Source: Aliamphritea spongicola (lineage in GTDB: Bacteria > Pseudomonadota > Gammaproteobacteria > Pseudomonadales > Balneatricaceae). From it: 64,000 nt of DNA. The notes under the pieces were generated by a model. It saw only the letters and a list, made by a program, of their open reading frames with translations. It ran no database searches and was not told where the DNA came from. The translations under genes and the position numbers were made by a program. Positions 1-12,907 of the stretch are shown here, in pieces. The stretch lies in NCBI GenBank assembly GCA_024347235.1, contig AP025283.1, forward strand, positions 1 through 64,000, given 5' to 3'. Positions within the stretch are counted from its first letter, which is position 1, and every line of letters starts with the position of its first letter.

Positions 1-300
1 CTATAAATCTGTGTATAACTAAATAAAATGCTTATTTTTTAAAATATTGGCATGTTTGTAAGTCTGAATATTAACTGTTCTTAAGCTCTGTATAGTCTGA
101 TTTACAGGCAGGTTGTTTAAAAACAATCAGTTTCAGACAGTTTAATTGCTTGAAAACCGTGCTGTAAAAGAATTAGTAACAGCCTCATCTAACTGTGGAT
201 AAGCCGGTTCAGAACAGGTATTATCGGCTGATTATTTATTGTCGCGACAATTAAGAAATGTCTGTGTCGCAAAGGCCGCTTCGCCGTGCAAGGTTGATAT
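1..300. other. oriC: AT-rich origin edge upstream of dnaA (partial oriC candidate)
   Basis: The 300 bases before dnaA contain no gene. Bases 1-180 are strongly AT-rich with several A and T runs, as expected for a DNA-unwinding element. A perfect DnaA box (inverted, TTATCCACA) lies at 194-202, and a TTATACACA-type box lies inverted at 10-18. In Pseudomonas-like gammaproteobacteria the origin lies between rpmH and dnaA, so this is probably the dnaA-proximal part of oriC together with the dnaA promoter. The rest lies outside the window. The assignment is inferred from position and boxes; there are too few boxes here to delimit the origin. Confidence 0.55.
194..202 (-). promoter_or_regulatory. 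DnaA box
   Basis: TGTGGATAA on the + strand is the perfect R1-type DnaA box TTATCCACA on the - strand. It sits about 100 bp before the dnaA start, where it could serve both origin binding and dnaA autoregulation. Confidence 0.7.
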
Positions 301-1916
301 ATGTCCGTTGAGTTATGGGAACAGTGCTTACAGAGTCTTCAGCAGGAGTTCCCCGCACAACAATACAATACCTGGATCCGTCCTTTAAAAGCGTCTCCCG
401 AGGCTACCGGTGAGCTGGTGCTGCTGGCACCGAACCGGTTTGTTAAAGACTGGGTGAATGATAAATATCTGGGCCGTATCCGCGAGATTGTTAATGCGGT
501 GTCCGGAGATATCAGCGGTAAGGTCAGCATTGATATTGCAGCCCGCAGTACTGCAGGCTTCCGGCAACGCCCGGCGGCACCGCAGGTACAGCGCCCGGTT
601 CGCCCGACGCCGGCACCGATGGCACAGTTTGCCGAATCAGTCGCGCCGGTTGCACCGAGCCGTCCGGCTCCGCCGCCGCGTCAGCCGGTTGAAGTCTTGC
701 CACCGGAAAATGCGCCGACCCAGTTAGCTATAGATGTTGATAACGACGGTTTTGGTGCAGTTGAGCCACAAACTACTTTTGTTGAAGCCAAGCCGTTTAC
801 TGAAGCCCCGAGTGTTGAAGAAATTGTTGCTGCAGCGCCTGCCGCGCCGGCACCAAAAGCCAACCGGGTGGTTGAAGTGGAAGGCGGCGTACGTCATCAG
901 TCAAACCTCAACCAAGCCTTTACCTTCAATTCATTTGTACAGGGTAAATCAAACCAGCTTGCACTGGCTGCAGCCCAGCAGGTGGCAGATAATCCGGGCG
1001 GTTCTTATAACCCACTGTTTATATATGGTGGTGTGGGCCTGGGTAAAACCCACCTGATGCACGCCGTTGGCATGGAAATGCTGCAACGTAACCCGAATGC
1101 TAAAATTGTCTATCTGCATTCTGAGCGTTTTGTTGCCGATATGGTTAAGGCATTGCAGCTCAATGCTATTAACGACTTTAAGCGTTATTACCGCTCTGTA
1201 GATGCCCTGCTGATCGATGATATTCAGTTCTTCGCCGGCAAAGAGCGTTCACAGGAAGAGTTTTTCCATACCTTCAATGCCCTGTTAGAAGGTGGTCAGC
1301 AGATGATTCTGACCAGCGACCGTTATCCGAAAGAAATTAACGGTGTTGAAGAACGGCTTAAATCCCGCTTTGGCTGGGGATTAACCGTTGCGATTGAGCC
1401 GCCGGAGCTGGAAACCCGGGTGGCCATTCTGATGAAGAAAGCCGAAGAAGCGCAGGTTCGTCTGCCGGACGATGCCGCATTCTTCCTGGCGCAAAAGATT
1501 CGTTCCAATGTGCGTGAGCTTGAGGGAGCCCTGAAACGGGTCATCGCTAACGCACATTTCACCGGCAACGCCATTACCACGCCGTTTATTAAAGAATCCC
1601 TGAAAGACTTGCTGGCATTGCAAGACAAACAGGTTAGTATAGATAACATCCAACGCGTGGTTGCCGAGTACTATAAGATAAAGGTGTCTGACCTGCTGTC
1701 CAAACGTCGCAGCCGCTCAGTTGCAAGACCCCGCCAGGTGGCAATGAGTCTGTCAAAGAGTTGACCAATCACAGCCTGCCTGAGATTGGTGATGCCTTCG
1801 GCGGACGTGATCATACAACCATTTTGCATGGTTGCCGCAAGGTGGCAGAATTGCGCGAGAGCGATACGGATATAAGAGAGGATTATCAGAACCTGTTACG
1901 TCACTTAACGGCGTAG
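301..1916 (+). CDS. dnaA: Chromosomal replication initiator DnaA (one frame break)
   Basis: DnaA is the AAA+ ATPase that binds DnaA boxes and opens oriC. The N-terminal DnaB/DnaD-contact domain covers residues 1-80. A proline/alanine-rich linker runs to about 190. The AAA+ domain has Walker A GGVGLGKT near residues 243-250 and Walker B LLIDDIQF near 303-310. The domain IV signature [12 protein letters not shown] lies after the break. The first frame stops at 1764, but adding one A to the AAA run near 1756 (TCAAAGAG to TCAAAAGAG) restores the reading to TAG at 1914-1916, giving 538 residues, a normal DnaA length with this linker. The start is ATG 301 with a weak GGTTGAT-type upstream region. 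dnaN follows 66 bp later in the usual operon. An essential gene would not be inactive, so the break is read as a sequence error. Confidence 0.96.
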
Positions 1917-1982
1917 TTTGCAGATTGCGACCTTTGCTCACTACAACGTGCAAGGTCTCTGATTAATGAAGGGTAGGAAAAC

Positions 1983-3086
1983 ATGAAGTTTGTTATTTCT
2001 AGAGAAGCGCTGATCAAGCCATTGCAACTGGTTGCCGGTGTAGTTGAACGTCGTCAGACGTTGCCAGTGCTTTCAAACATTCTGTTGGTCGCCGAAGGCA
2101 ACCAGTTGTCGATGACAGGTACTGACCTGGAAGTGGAACTGGTTGGCCGGGTTGAGCTGGAAGAGCCGGCTGAAGCAGGTTCTATTACCGTTCCGGCCCG
2201 TAAGCTGATGGACATCTGTAAGTCACTGCCGGACAGTGCCATTATCGAACTGACGCTGACTGGTCAGAAGATGGTAATTAAGGCTGGCCGCAGCCGCTTT
2301 ACACTGTCTACCCTGCCCGCTGCTGAGTTCCCGAATGTGGAAGACAGCCCGGAAGCATTTGAACTGACGGTATCTCAGAGCCAGGTTCGCCATCTGATTG
2401 ATCAGACCGGTTTCTCCATGGCGCAGCAGGATGTCCGTTACTACCTGAACGGTATGTTGCTGGAAGTAAACGACAATACCCTGCGTGCGGTATCCACCGA
2501 TGGTCACCGTCTGGCGACCAGCGTGACTGACGTTGAAACCAACAGCACCTCACAGCATCAGTTCATCGTACCCCGTAAAGGTATTCTGGAACTGGCCCGT
2601 CTGTTACAGGGTGGTGATGAAGAAGTGCGTCTGGTTGTGGGTGCTAATCACATCCGTGCCCATGCCGGTGATTTTACCTTCACTTCCAAACTGGTTGACG
2701 GCAAGTTCCCGGATTATCAGCGCGTTATCCCTCAGGGTGGCGACAAGTTCATGTTGGGTACCCGTCAGGAACTGCGTCAGGTATTCAGCCGTATCGCGAT
2801 TCTGTCGAACGAAAAATACCGTGGTGTGCGCCTGTCTCTGACCAGTGGTTACCTGCAGGTTATGGCGAACAACCCGGAACAGGAAGAAGCGGAAGAAACC
2901 GTTGCAGTGGATTACGATGGCGACAGCCTGGAAATCGGCTTTAACGTTAACTACCTGCTGGATGTTCTGTCGATTGTGAACTCTGAAGTGGTTCGTTTCA
3001 CGCTGTCCGATTCTAACAGCAGTGCGCTGGTTGAAGGCCTGGACGACGGCGGTTCCCTGTTCGTTGTTATGCCAATGCGTATGTAA
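1983..3086 (+). CDS. dnaN: DNA polymerase III beta sliding clamp
   Basis: This 367-residue protein is intact and matches the DnaN family length (E. coli 366). It forms the ring-shaped homodimer that tethers DNA polymerase III to DNA and recruits other repair and replication proteins. The sequence begins MKFVISREALIKPLQ, typical of beta clamps, and ends with the conserved VVMPMRM-type tail that closes the third clamp domain. The start ATG at 1983 is preceded by AGGGTAGGAAA, a good ribosome binding site. It is the second gene of the dnaA-dnaN-recF-gyrB group. It is one of the few genes in the window without a frame break. Confidence 0.97.
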   Translation: MKFVISREALIKPLQLVAGVVERRQTLPVLSNILLVAEGNQLSMTGTDLEVELVGRVELEEPAEAGSITVPARKLMDICKSLPDSAIIELTLTGQKMVIKAGRSRFTLSTLPAAEFPNVEDSPEAFELTVSQSQVRHLIDQTGFSMAQQDVRYYLNGMLLEVNDNTLRAVSTDGHRLATSVTDVETNSTSQHQFIVPRKGILELARLLQGGDEEVRLVVGANHIRAHAGDFTFTSKLVDGKFPDYQRVIPQGGDKFMLGTRQELRQVFSRIAILSNEKYRGVRLSLTSGYLQVMANNPEQEEAEETVAVDYDGDSLEIGFNVNYLLDVLSIVNSEVVRFTLSDSNSSALVEGLDDGGSLFVVMPMRM

Positions 3087-3098
3087 TTCCTGACGGCC

Positions 3099-3120
3099 GC
3101 CGGCGCAGTTTTGTGCCGGC
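3099..3120 (+). terminator. GC-rich hairpin between dnaN and recF
   Basis: GCCGGCGCA (3099-3107) pairs with TGTGCCGGC (3112-3120), with one G-U pair, over a 4-base loop. The T-rich stretch CCTTTCTTTT follows only 12 bases later, so this may be an attenuator rather than a strong terminator. It would lower recF expression relative to dnaN. Confidence 0.4.
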
Positions 3121-3169
3121 GACCGCCAGTCCTTTCTTTTATGTCTGAGATCACCTGCCCCTCGCGCCT

Positions 3170-6690
<3,521 letters not shown>

Positions 6691-6715
6691 TCAGAACAGG
6701 TTATTTAAACCATTG

Positions 6716-6744
6716 AAAAAGCAGCCTTTATGGCTGCTTTTTTT
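6716..6744 (+). terminator. Rho-independent terminator after gyrB
   Basis: GCAGCC (6721-6726) and GGCTGC (6732-6737) form a stem, extended by A-U pairs from the preceding A run (6716-6720). It is followed by seven T bases (6738-6744). It ends the dnaA-gyrB operon. Confidence 0.9.
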
Positions 6745-6911
6745 GCTTGGCGACACGTTAAATAACAGATCATTACATGTATTATCCAGCGGACTCTGCT
6801 TCTGTATTTCAGCCTGAGGTTGAGCCGCAGACAGAGCATCTGTAAAACGTCGCAATGAAATATTCAGGCAATATTACCTGAGTAGAGTGTGCCGCTTATC
6901 TCAACGGGATA

Positions 6912-6949
6912 GAGGAAAGCTTAATACTGCTTGTAGGTAAGCTTTCCTC
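6912..6949 (-). terminator. Perfect 12-bp inverted repeat downstream of nhaA
   Basis: GAGGAAAGCTTA (6912-6923) and TAAGCTTTCCTC (6938-6949) are perfect inverted copies around a 14-base spacer. The position just after the nhaA stop codon suggests an mRNA 3'-end hairpin. No clear T run follows on either strand, so it may protect or mark the 3' end rather than terminate. The rest of 6745-6966 shows no gene. Confidence 0.45.
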
Positions 6950-6966
6950 CTACACCTGATTAGCAA

Positions 6967-8371
6967 TCAGACAAGTTTTTCTTCTGTGCTGTCGGAGGCT
7001 GCCGGTTCGTTCTTTGGCGTTTTAGACGTCATATATAGCCAGATAAATCCTGAAATACCTGCAGTGAATGAGGCAAACAGAATGCCTCTCTTCGCCATCA
7101 GGAGATCTTCCGGATGATTTGCAAAACCCAGCTCTGCAATGAAGATCGACATTGTAAAGCCGATGCCTCCCATCAGAGCAACGCCGATAATATGGCTCAT
7201 AGTCAGATCTTTCGGCAGATTACACAGACCGGTCTTTATTGCTACCCAGGTAAGGCCTGCAATACCAATTAATTTACCAAAGACCAGCCCTAATCCGATG
7301 CCGATAGTGACGGGGTGTGTCACAACACTTCCCAGACCTGACAGATCAATCGCCACCCCTGCATTTGCTAAAGCAAAAATTGGAATGATGATGTAAGCAG
7401 AGGGTAAATGCAGTTTGCTTTCTAAAATCTGTGCCGGTGCCTGCACCAGGAATGCACCATTACTTAAAGCACACACTTTAGAGCGTAAGCTATCATTGGT
7501 AATGATGTTCTCATCCTGTCGATAAGCCTGTCTTATCTTGTCGACACTGTCGCCAATTAAGGATACAAACCGCTTTGGATCATACTTAGGTTTCATCGGA
7601 ATGGTGAACGCTAAAATAACCCCGGCAAGCGTGGCATGTACACCACTTTTAAGCATGGCAATCCATAGGAAAGCACCAACAATCAAATATGGACTTAAGC
7701 GACGTACGCCTCCCAGATTCAAAGCAGTAAGCAATAGTATAAACAGTGCTGCTAAACCCAGTGCTGACACGTTGATTGTTTCTGTATAGAAGAGCGCGAT
7801 GACTATTACTGCTCCTAGATCATCGACAATCGCAACAGCAATTAAAAACATCAGGAGAGTTTGCGGAACACGTTTACCAAGCAGTGCCAGCGCGCCTAAC
7901 GCGAAGGCTATATCCGTTGCCATTGGTATTCCCCAGCCGCCAGCTGTGTGGCCAGTAGGGTTAATCGAATAGTAGATCAAAGCAGGAACAACCATACCGC
8001 CAATTGCTGCGATGATTGGTAATAATGCCTGTTTTAAATTAGCAAGCTCGCCAACAAGTAATTCCCGCTTTAGCTCCAGACCAACGACCAGAAAGAAAAC
8101 AGCCATTAAGCCATCATTGATCCAGTGGTGCAGCGATTTCGAGATATTAAAGTTGTCCAGCCCAACAGTGAGGTACTGTTTAAAAAATTGATAATAAGCC
8201 TCTGAAAATTGTCCGTTGGCTATAAATAATGCCACCACAGCGCATAACATTAACAACACGCCACTGGTTGTTTGCCGGTGGATAAATTCTTCTACAGGAC
8301 TCAGAACTTTATTGAACGCCTGTTCCCATGGAGCGATGTACTCCTTTCCTGCAGGCCTGGATCTTTTTCAT
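6967..8371 (-). CDS. nhaA: Na+/H+ antiporter NhaA
   Basis: NhaA is an inner-membrane antiporter that expels sodium in exchange for protons and controls pH and salt tolerance. The 430-residue frame from GTG 8259 shows about eleven hydrophobic segments with the family motifs FFLVVGLELKRE, ATDIAFALGAL (the paired-aspartate region VAIVDDLGAVIVIALFY follows) and GGIGFTMSIF. The family N-terminus continues upstream as EYIAPWEQAF...EEFIHRQTTSG, in a frame that joins ATG 8371 if the A run at 8364-8368 is one base too long. That ATG has a GGAGAG ribosome binding site. I therefore give 8371 as the likely true start, with 8259 the fallback. The gene stands alone, convergent with gyrB. Marine bacteria commonly carry it. 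Confidence 0.93.
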
Positions 8372-8914
8372 GACTCTCTCCGAAAACTGAACATAGAGCA
8401 TTTATGGCTAATGAGTAATGACTGCTATGGATGAAATGACAGCTGCTCTTTTTCTACTCACCTATCTGGATTCTTCAGATGTAGATTTTCCGTTTTTCAA
8501 TTTAACATTCATTTGCTTAGCATGGGTAGGTTTTACGAATGGCTGTAGTTATTTTATCGACCTTAGTGGGTAATGAGTTCGCAGTCATGCCTGGTATTTG
8601 CCTTAAAACCTCACAAACCCGTTTTGCTTCGGTTGCATCGTTCGGCAGACAGACATAAAAGGCCTCGAGTCCCTGACCTTTATTGTTCTACGTTAAATGT
8701 GAATAGTTGCAAGCGATTCAGCCTTCTGTTTAACGACTCAGAATTGATTTTTAAACTTTGTAATCTGCATTTTGATATCGTTTTTGCATATCTGCTAAGA
8801 AAATCTGAAGATAAATCAATCATAAGTCTCTTGGCTATTGAGAATCAGCAGGTTTCATTTATCGTTAAAATGAAGTTGTGACTTTGTAAAGGTATAGGCC
8901 AGAGAACCGGCTTC
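8372..8914. other. Gene-poor gap between nhaA and the PAS-GGDEF gene
   Basis: These 543 bases hold the nhaA promoter region on the left and are AT-rich with no well-supported gene. An open + frame at 8573-8881 has no family features and no ribosome binding site. A gene-like fragment is visible only on the - strand (8517-8687, listed separately). I see no riboswitch or tRNA. Confidence 0.5.
8517..8687 (-). pseudogene. Possible gene remnant, C-terminal fragment, unknown family
   Basis: Reading the - strand from 8687 to the stop at 8517-8519 gives 56 codons of plausible protein composition (…GLEAFYVCLPNDAT…CEVLRQIPGM…ITTAIRKTYPC), ending in TAA. There is no start codon before the region, an in-frame TAG lies immediately upstream at 8688-8690, and the upstream sequence is AT-rich and not coding-like. 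It could be the tail of a gene otherwise lost, or chance. I do not recognise a family. Confidence 0.22.
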
Positions 8915-10618
8915 ATGAGCTTATATAGCCCTGGTAACTTAGACAGTAATAGCAGTCCTGGGAAACGCAAAATGCCTTCTGCAGACCTTCCAAATAGCAA
9001 AACTGAGATCCAGTCGCATTTGCTGTTTGAAGCGGCCAAAATTCCAATGCTGATTATCAGCCCTGAAGACGGTAGCATTGTTGATGCAAATACAGCAGCT
9101 ATCAGCTATTACGGATACACATACGATCAGATTCGGCACCTGCGGGTAACCGATCTCAATCAGTTGTCAGAGGAAGCTACTCTGGCAGAAATGAATCGTG
9201 CTGCGGAACAAAAGCGTAACCATTTCTTCTTTGTTCATAAGCTGGCCAGTGGGGAGCTTCGTGATGTGGAGGTTCACTCCGGCCCTCTGATTGCTAATGA
9301 AAAGCAATATCTGTACTCAGTTATACATGATGTGACAGATCGAAGAGCTGCCGAGGAAAAACTGTCAGAATTGAACAGAGATTTCATAACTCTACTCGAT
9401 AACACGTCGGATTTTATTTACTTCAAAGATATCGACAGCCGGTTTAGATTTTGCAGTCAAACTCTGGCTAACATCACCGGCCATAAGAATTGGCAAGAGA
9501 TGAAAGGGAAACATGATCTGGAAGTGTTCCCTGCCGATACTGCAGCCATCTATTACGAAGAAGAGCGTCCGGTTTTTGAGCAAGGAAAAGCTCTTCTTAA
9601 CAAAGTTGATCCTTATTACGATGAGTCAGGCAAAAGTGCTGGGTAAGTACTAACAAATGGCCAGTGCTGGACGACAATAACAACGTAACAGGCCTTTTGG
9701 TATCAGTCGCGACGTCACACATATACAGGAAACTCAGAAACAACTGCAAATAGCAGCGAGTGTTTTTGAGAACGTCAATGAAGGCCTGATGATTACTGAT
9801 GCCGAAGGAAAGATTGTTCAGGTAAATAAAGCTTTTGTCAGCTATCCGGATATCAGGAGGATGAAGTAATTGGTAAGACACCTTCCTTCTTAACTTCAGG
9901 TCATCATGATGATGTCTTTTTAAAGATATGTGGAGCAGTCTTTGCAGCAGCAATGCTGGAAAGGAAATATCTGGAACAGGCGCAAAGATGGAGGCTTGTT
10001 TGCCTCAAGAACTTCGATAAACGCAGTGACGGATAAACAAGGAAAGACAATTAACTACGTGGGTGCTTTTACCGATATAACAGCACAGTTGAAGCATTTT
10101 GAAGAAGTGGAAAAGATGGCGTATTACGATACGTTAACAGGCTTGCCTAATCGTGTACTCCTGAATGACCGTTTGGGTCAGTCACTTCGACAGGCTGATA
10201 GAAATAAACAACTCGTTGGTGTCTGTTTTTAGACTTAGATAAATTCAAGCCAGTTAATGATACCTACGGCCATAAAGTAGGTGATCTTCTGCTCATAGAA
10301 GTAGCGAAACGGATTCAGGCCGCCCTCCGTGAAGGAGATACTGTTGCGCGTTTAGGTGGTGATGAGTTTGCTTTAGTTCTCTCCGACCTGACCGATCTTT
10401 CCCAATTAGAAGAAATAGTGAACCGTATTTTAATTTGTCTTAAAAGACCCTATGAGCTTCAGAGACACAGGGATATCGAGATATCTGCAAGCATTGGGGT
10501 ATGTGTTTATCCGAACCACAAAGCCAGTGGTGAGCAATTGTTAAAAGCGGCTGATGCAGCAATGTACCAGGCAAAGAAGTCGGGAAGTAATCAGTATTAT
10601 CTATGTACCCGGTACTGA
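8915..10618 (+). CDS. Cytoplasmic PAS-PAS-PAS-GGDEF diguanylate cyclase (several frame breaks)
   Basis: This is a putative diguanylate cyclase making cyclic di-GMP. An N-terminal PAS domain (about residues 40-150) ends in the typical DVTDRRAAEEKL linker. A second PAS domain follows (DNTSDFIYFKDIDSRFRF). A third begins ASVFENVNEGLMITDAEG and ends AFTDITAQLKH. The GGDEF domain starts YYDTLTGLPNRVLLNDRL and carries an intact GGDEF motif near 10360. No membrane segment or signal peptide is visible, so it is probably cytosolic. The frame breaks at least five times, near 9633, 9695, 9838, 9925 and 10230, mostly in A or T runs. All domains read through once single bases are restored, so it is probably a whole gene. 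The start is uncertain: ATG 8915 or ATG 8972. Confidence 0.8.
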
Positions 10619-10977
10619 GCACGGATGAGATCTTCCGGCAAACGGGGAAAATCGTTTCATCTTAACGTATGAGATTTTCCTTAGTGCTGAAGTCTTACTT
10701 AGGATGAAATGCCCCATGTTTCCTGGTTTCACCGTTTCACGCTAAATAAGCGTCCGGCAGTTTTTCAGCGTAAGTTGTTAAAAAGCAGCCGTTTGGTTGT
10801 TTTTATTTTCAGAACTGTTTTCAGAACTGCTTTCAGAATTCTGGCTATCGGCCGACACAATAAGATTACTCCGGGGTATTTTTGGCTGTCACCCAAATTG
10901 GGTTTTTGTTACAGTTGTTGTTTGCTGAAAAGTACCCGTCCGGATAATCCGGTGTGTCTGTATTAAGGGAGTTGTAT
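10619..10977. other. Gap before tenA with short repeats
   Basis: No gene is supported in these 359 bases. A 12-base unit TTTTCAGAACTG is repeated in tandem at 10806-10817 and 10818-10829, with a degenerate third copy at 10830-10841. A weak hairpin, ACCC/GGGT followed by TTTTTG, lies at 10891-10907. A perfect 13-base palindrome CCGGATAATCCGG lies at 10940-10952, about 25 bp before the tenA start, and could be an operator. No TPP riboswitch motif (CTGAGA, ACCCTTTGA-type core) is visible. Confidence 0.45.
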
Positions 10978-11638
10978 ATGAGACCGACTGAACAGCTGTG
11001 TGCAGGTTGCCTGGATGACTGGCAGGCCGCAACAGACCACCCTTTTGCCGGGAGCTGGCTCAGGGGACATTACCTGTGCATAAGATGAAATGGTATCTGG
11101 CACAGGATTATCAGTTTATTGAGTCCTTTGTGCGCTTGCTGGCTTCTGCCATTGCTCACGCACCCCGTCTGGAAGACAGCATACCCGCCGCGCAGTTTCT
11201 GGCGCTGGTGACCGGGCCTGAAAATACCTATTTCCAGCGGTCGTTCGTTGCGCTGGACATGACCCCTGAAGAACAGACTGCACCGCCAGCACCTGAGACA
11301 CTCGCCTTTTGCAGTTAATGGACAGCGCCCGTCATTCCGGCCGGTACGAGCAGATGATGGCTGTGCTGGTGGCAGCAGAATGGACTTATCTTACCTGGGC
11401 GGAGCGTTATACCGGTTATGCTGCGGATCTGCCCTTCTGGTTTGCAGAATGGATTGATCTGCATTCAGGACCTGGCTTCAGCGGTGTGGTTGAATATTTA
11501 AGGGGTCAGCTGGATAAGGTCTGGCCGGATCTGAATGCTGATCAGCAACAGCAGGCCACCGTATGCTTTGAAACAGCGATGCGTCTGGAGAGGGCGTTCT
11601 TTGACGCCGCCTATAAGGGAGATGCTGTTCGGAGCTGA
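10978..11638 (+). CDS. tenA: TenA/thiaminase II family protein (two frame breaks)
   Basis: TenA-family proteins hydrolyse aminopyrimidine products of thiamine breakdown for salvage, or act as related hydrolases. The sequence is all-helical in character with family features: HPF near residue 20, WYLAQDYQFIESF, a middle AEWTYLTWAERY segment, and the C-terminal ETAMRLERAFFDAAY helix. The frame breaks at about 11053 (GGG needs one more G) and at about 11308 (CCTTTTGC needs one T). The restored length is 220 residues, typical of TenA. The start ATG 10978 has an AAGGGAG ribosome binding site 7 bases upstream. No other thiamin gene is adjacent, so a salvage role is inferred from the family only. Confidence 0.82.
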
Positions 11639-11695
11639 ATGTCGGCTCAGCGTGTATGAAAAGATAAGTTTTACTATTGTCGGGATAGTCGGGAT

Positions 11696-11712
11696 ATAAC
11701 TCAGCGAGTTAT
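11696..11712. promoter_or_regulatory. Perfect 17-base palindrome upstream of the orphan binding protein
   Basis: ATAACTC (11696-11702) and GAGTTAT (11706-11712) are perfect inverted copies around AGC, 30 bases before the ATG of the next gene. A tandem GTCGGGATA pair lies just upstream (about 11679-11696). It could be an operator or a leader hairpin; no regulator can be assigned. Confidence 0.35.
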
Positions 11713-11742
11713 GACGTATCGTAGTCAGAGGCTGTACATAAG

Positions 11743-12452
11743 ATGAGAATAATAAAGTACGCGGCTTTTTTATCTTTTTATTTCCGGGCGCCCTGTTCGC
11801 TCAAAACGTGATGGAGTTTACGACGATTGAAAAGTCGTCTTATGCCGTGATCGCTGAGCGGGTGCTGAAAGAGGCTTACGGGCGTTTAGGCATTGATATC
11901 CGGGTCAGCGGCAGACCTGCTCAGCGGGCCATTCATGATGCCAATTCCGGAGCTGTGGACGGTGAGCTGTACCGTATAAAAGATGTGCATCTCAAGTATC
12001 CTAATCTGATGATGGTGCCTGTGCCGGTAGGAATCATGGAAGGTGTCGGGATAACCACCCAGAGCGACTTATCCATGCAGGGCTGGGACGATCTGTCTTA
12101 CCCCGAGGTCTGCATTCGCAACGGGGTAAAGTTTGCTGAGAGGGGTTGGCAACCGTCAGGTGACGGTGGTGAACTCTAACAGTCAGCTGTTCAGTATGCT
12201 GGGTAAGCAACGCTGTACTGTGATTGTCATTGCCCGTTTAACAAGCATCCCTCTGACGCTGGATTTCGCCAAGCGTCATAAAACCTCGCTTTATCAAAGT
12301 GTGCTGCAGGTTTATCCGCTCTATCATTACCTGCATAAAAGAATGCCGGCCTGGTGCCGCGACTGGCGAAAGTTCTGCTGGAAATGGAAACAGAAGGACG
12401 GATTCAGGCAATACGTGAAGCCTATATTGCCGAGCTGTACGCACAGACCTGA
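11743..12452 (+). CDS. Periplasmic substrate-binding-like protein, type 2 fold (frame breaks)
   Basis: After restoration the protein begins MRIIKYAAFLSF, a hydrophobic signal peptide ending LFAQN, followed by a compact domain resembling the amino-acid-type periplasmic binding proteins (SBP_bac_3-like): TIEKSSYAVIAERVLKEAYGRLG, then RPAQRAIHDANSGAVDGELYRI. The gene has no adjacent permease or ATPase, so it is an orphan binding protein, as is common in marine gammaproteobacteria where such proteins may feed signalling systems. Breaks lie near 11777 (T run), near 12140 and near 12341 (CATAAAAGAATG needs one A). The last frame reads LVPRLAKVLLEMETEGRIQAI and stops at TGA 12452. The restored length is about 237 residues. 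The ligand is unknown. Confidence 0.68.
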
Positions 12453-12907
12453 ATGATCCGATGGCTGATCCGGATACCTGTGACGGTGTTTACAGAATCT
12501 GCCTGAAAAGCCACAGGTTTGTTTCCCTCTGCAATTGGCTTTATGTCTGGCCGGTGTGGAATCTGAGGGGCTGTATGTATCTCCTCTTCCCGCTTTTCTT
12601 TCCCCGTTTTACTCTCTTCGCTCTCCTCTGTTCCGGGCCTTTACACGTGTGCCTTCACTGAACGGTAGGCGAACGGTTTTGCCGTTGTTAACTGAAGTGC
12701 TAAACCCCTTCAACTACCTTGGCGCATAAATTATTCGATATAAGTACTTAAGCTGAATAATTTATCTTCATTTACCTGGATGTACTGCATATATAGCGAA
12801 ATGTATGCCCGCCTTCCCCGCTAAACTGTTGCGTTCAGTTAGCTGATCAGAGCGGTTGTCAGACCGTCCGCAGATCAGCACTTCCGTGATTAGCAGAGGT
12901 ACAGGGT
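12453..12907. other. Gap before the dioxygenase operon
   Basis: No gene is supported in these 455 bases. An open + frame at 12535-12729 has no family features. The right half contains an AT-rich inverted repeat (12726-12765, listed separately) and then the leader of the dioxygenase gene, with the AGAGGTACAGGG ribosome binding region before 12908. Confidence 0.45.
12726..12765. promoter_or_regulatory. AT-rich inverted repeat, candidate operator for the Lrp-type regulator
   Basis: ATAAATTATTC (12726-12736) and GAATAATTTAT (12755-12765) are perfect 11-bp inverted copies separated by 18 bases, so their centres are about 29 bp apart. A near-copy, ATAAAATATTC, occurs directly before the Lrp-type gene at 14932. 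The shared motif suggests that this regulator controls the dioxygenase operon and itself. This is inference from sequence similarity. Confidence 0.5.

Noticed and set aside
8573..8881. 102-codon + strand frame before the PAS-GGDEF gene
   Set aside because: No ribosome binding site, no family features, and the - strand reads as more gene-like over part of it.
10619..10977. TPP riboswitch before tenA
   Set aside because: The conserved core sequences are absent; only a palindrome and weak hairpin are present.
12535..12729. 64-codon frame before the dioxygenase gene
   Set aside because: No start signal or conserved pattern; sequence is CT-rich and low in gene character.
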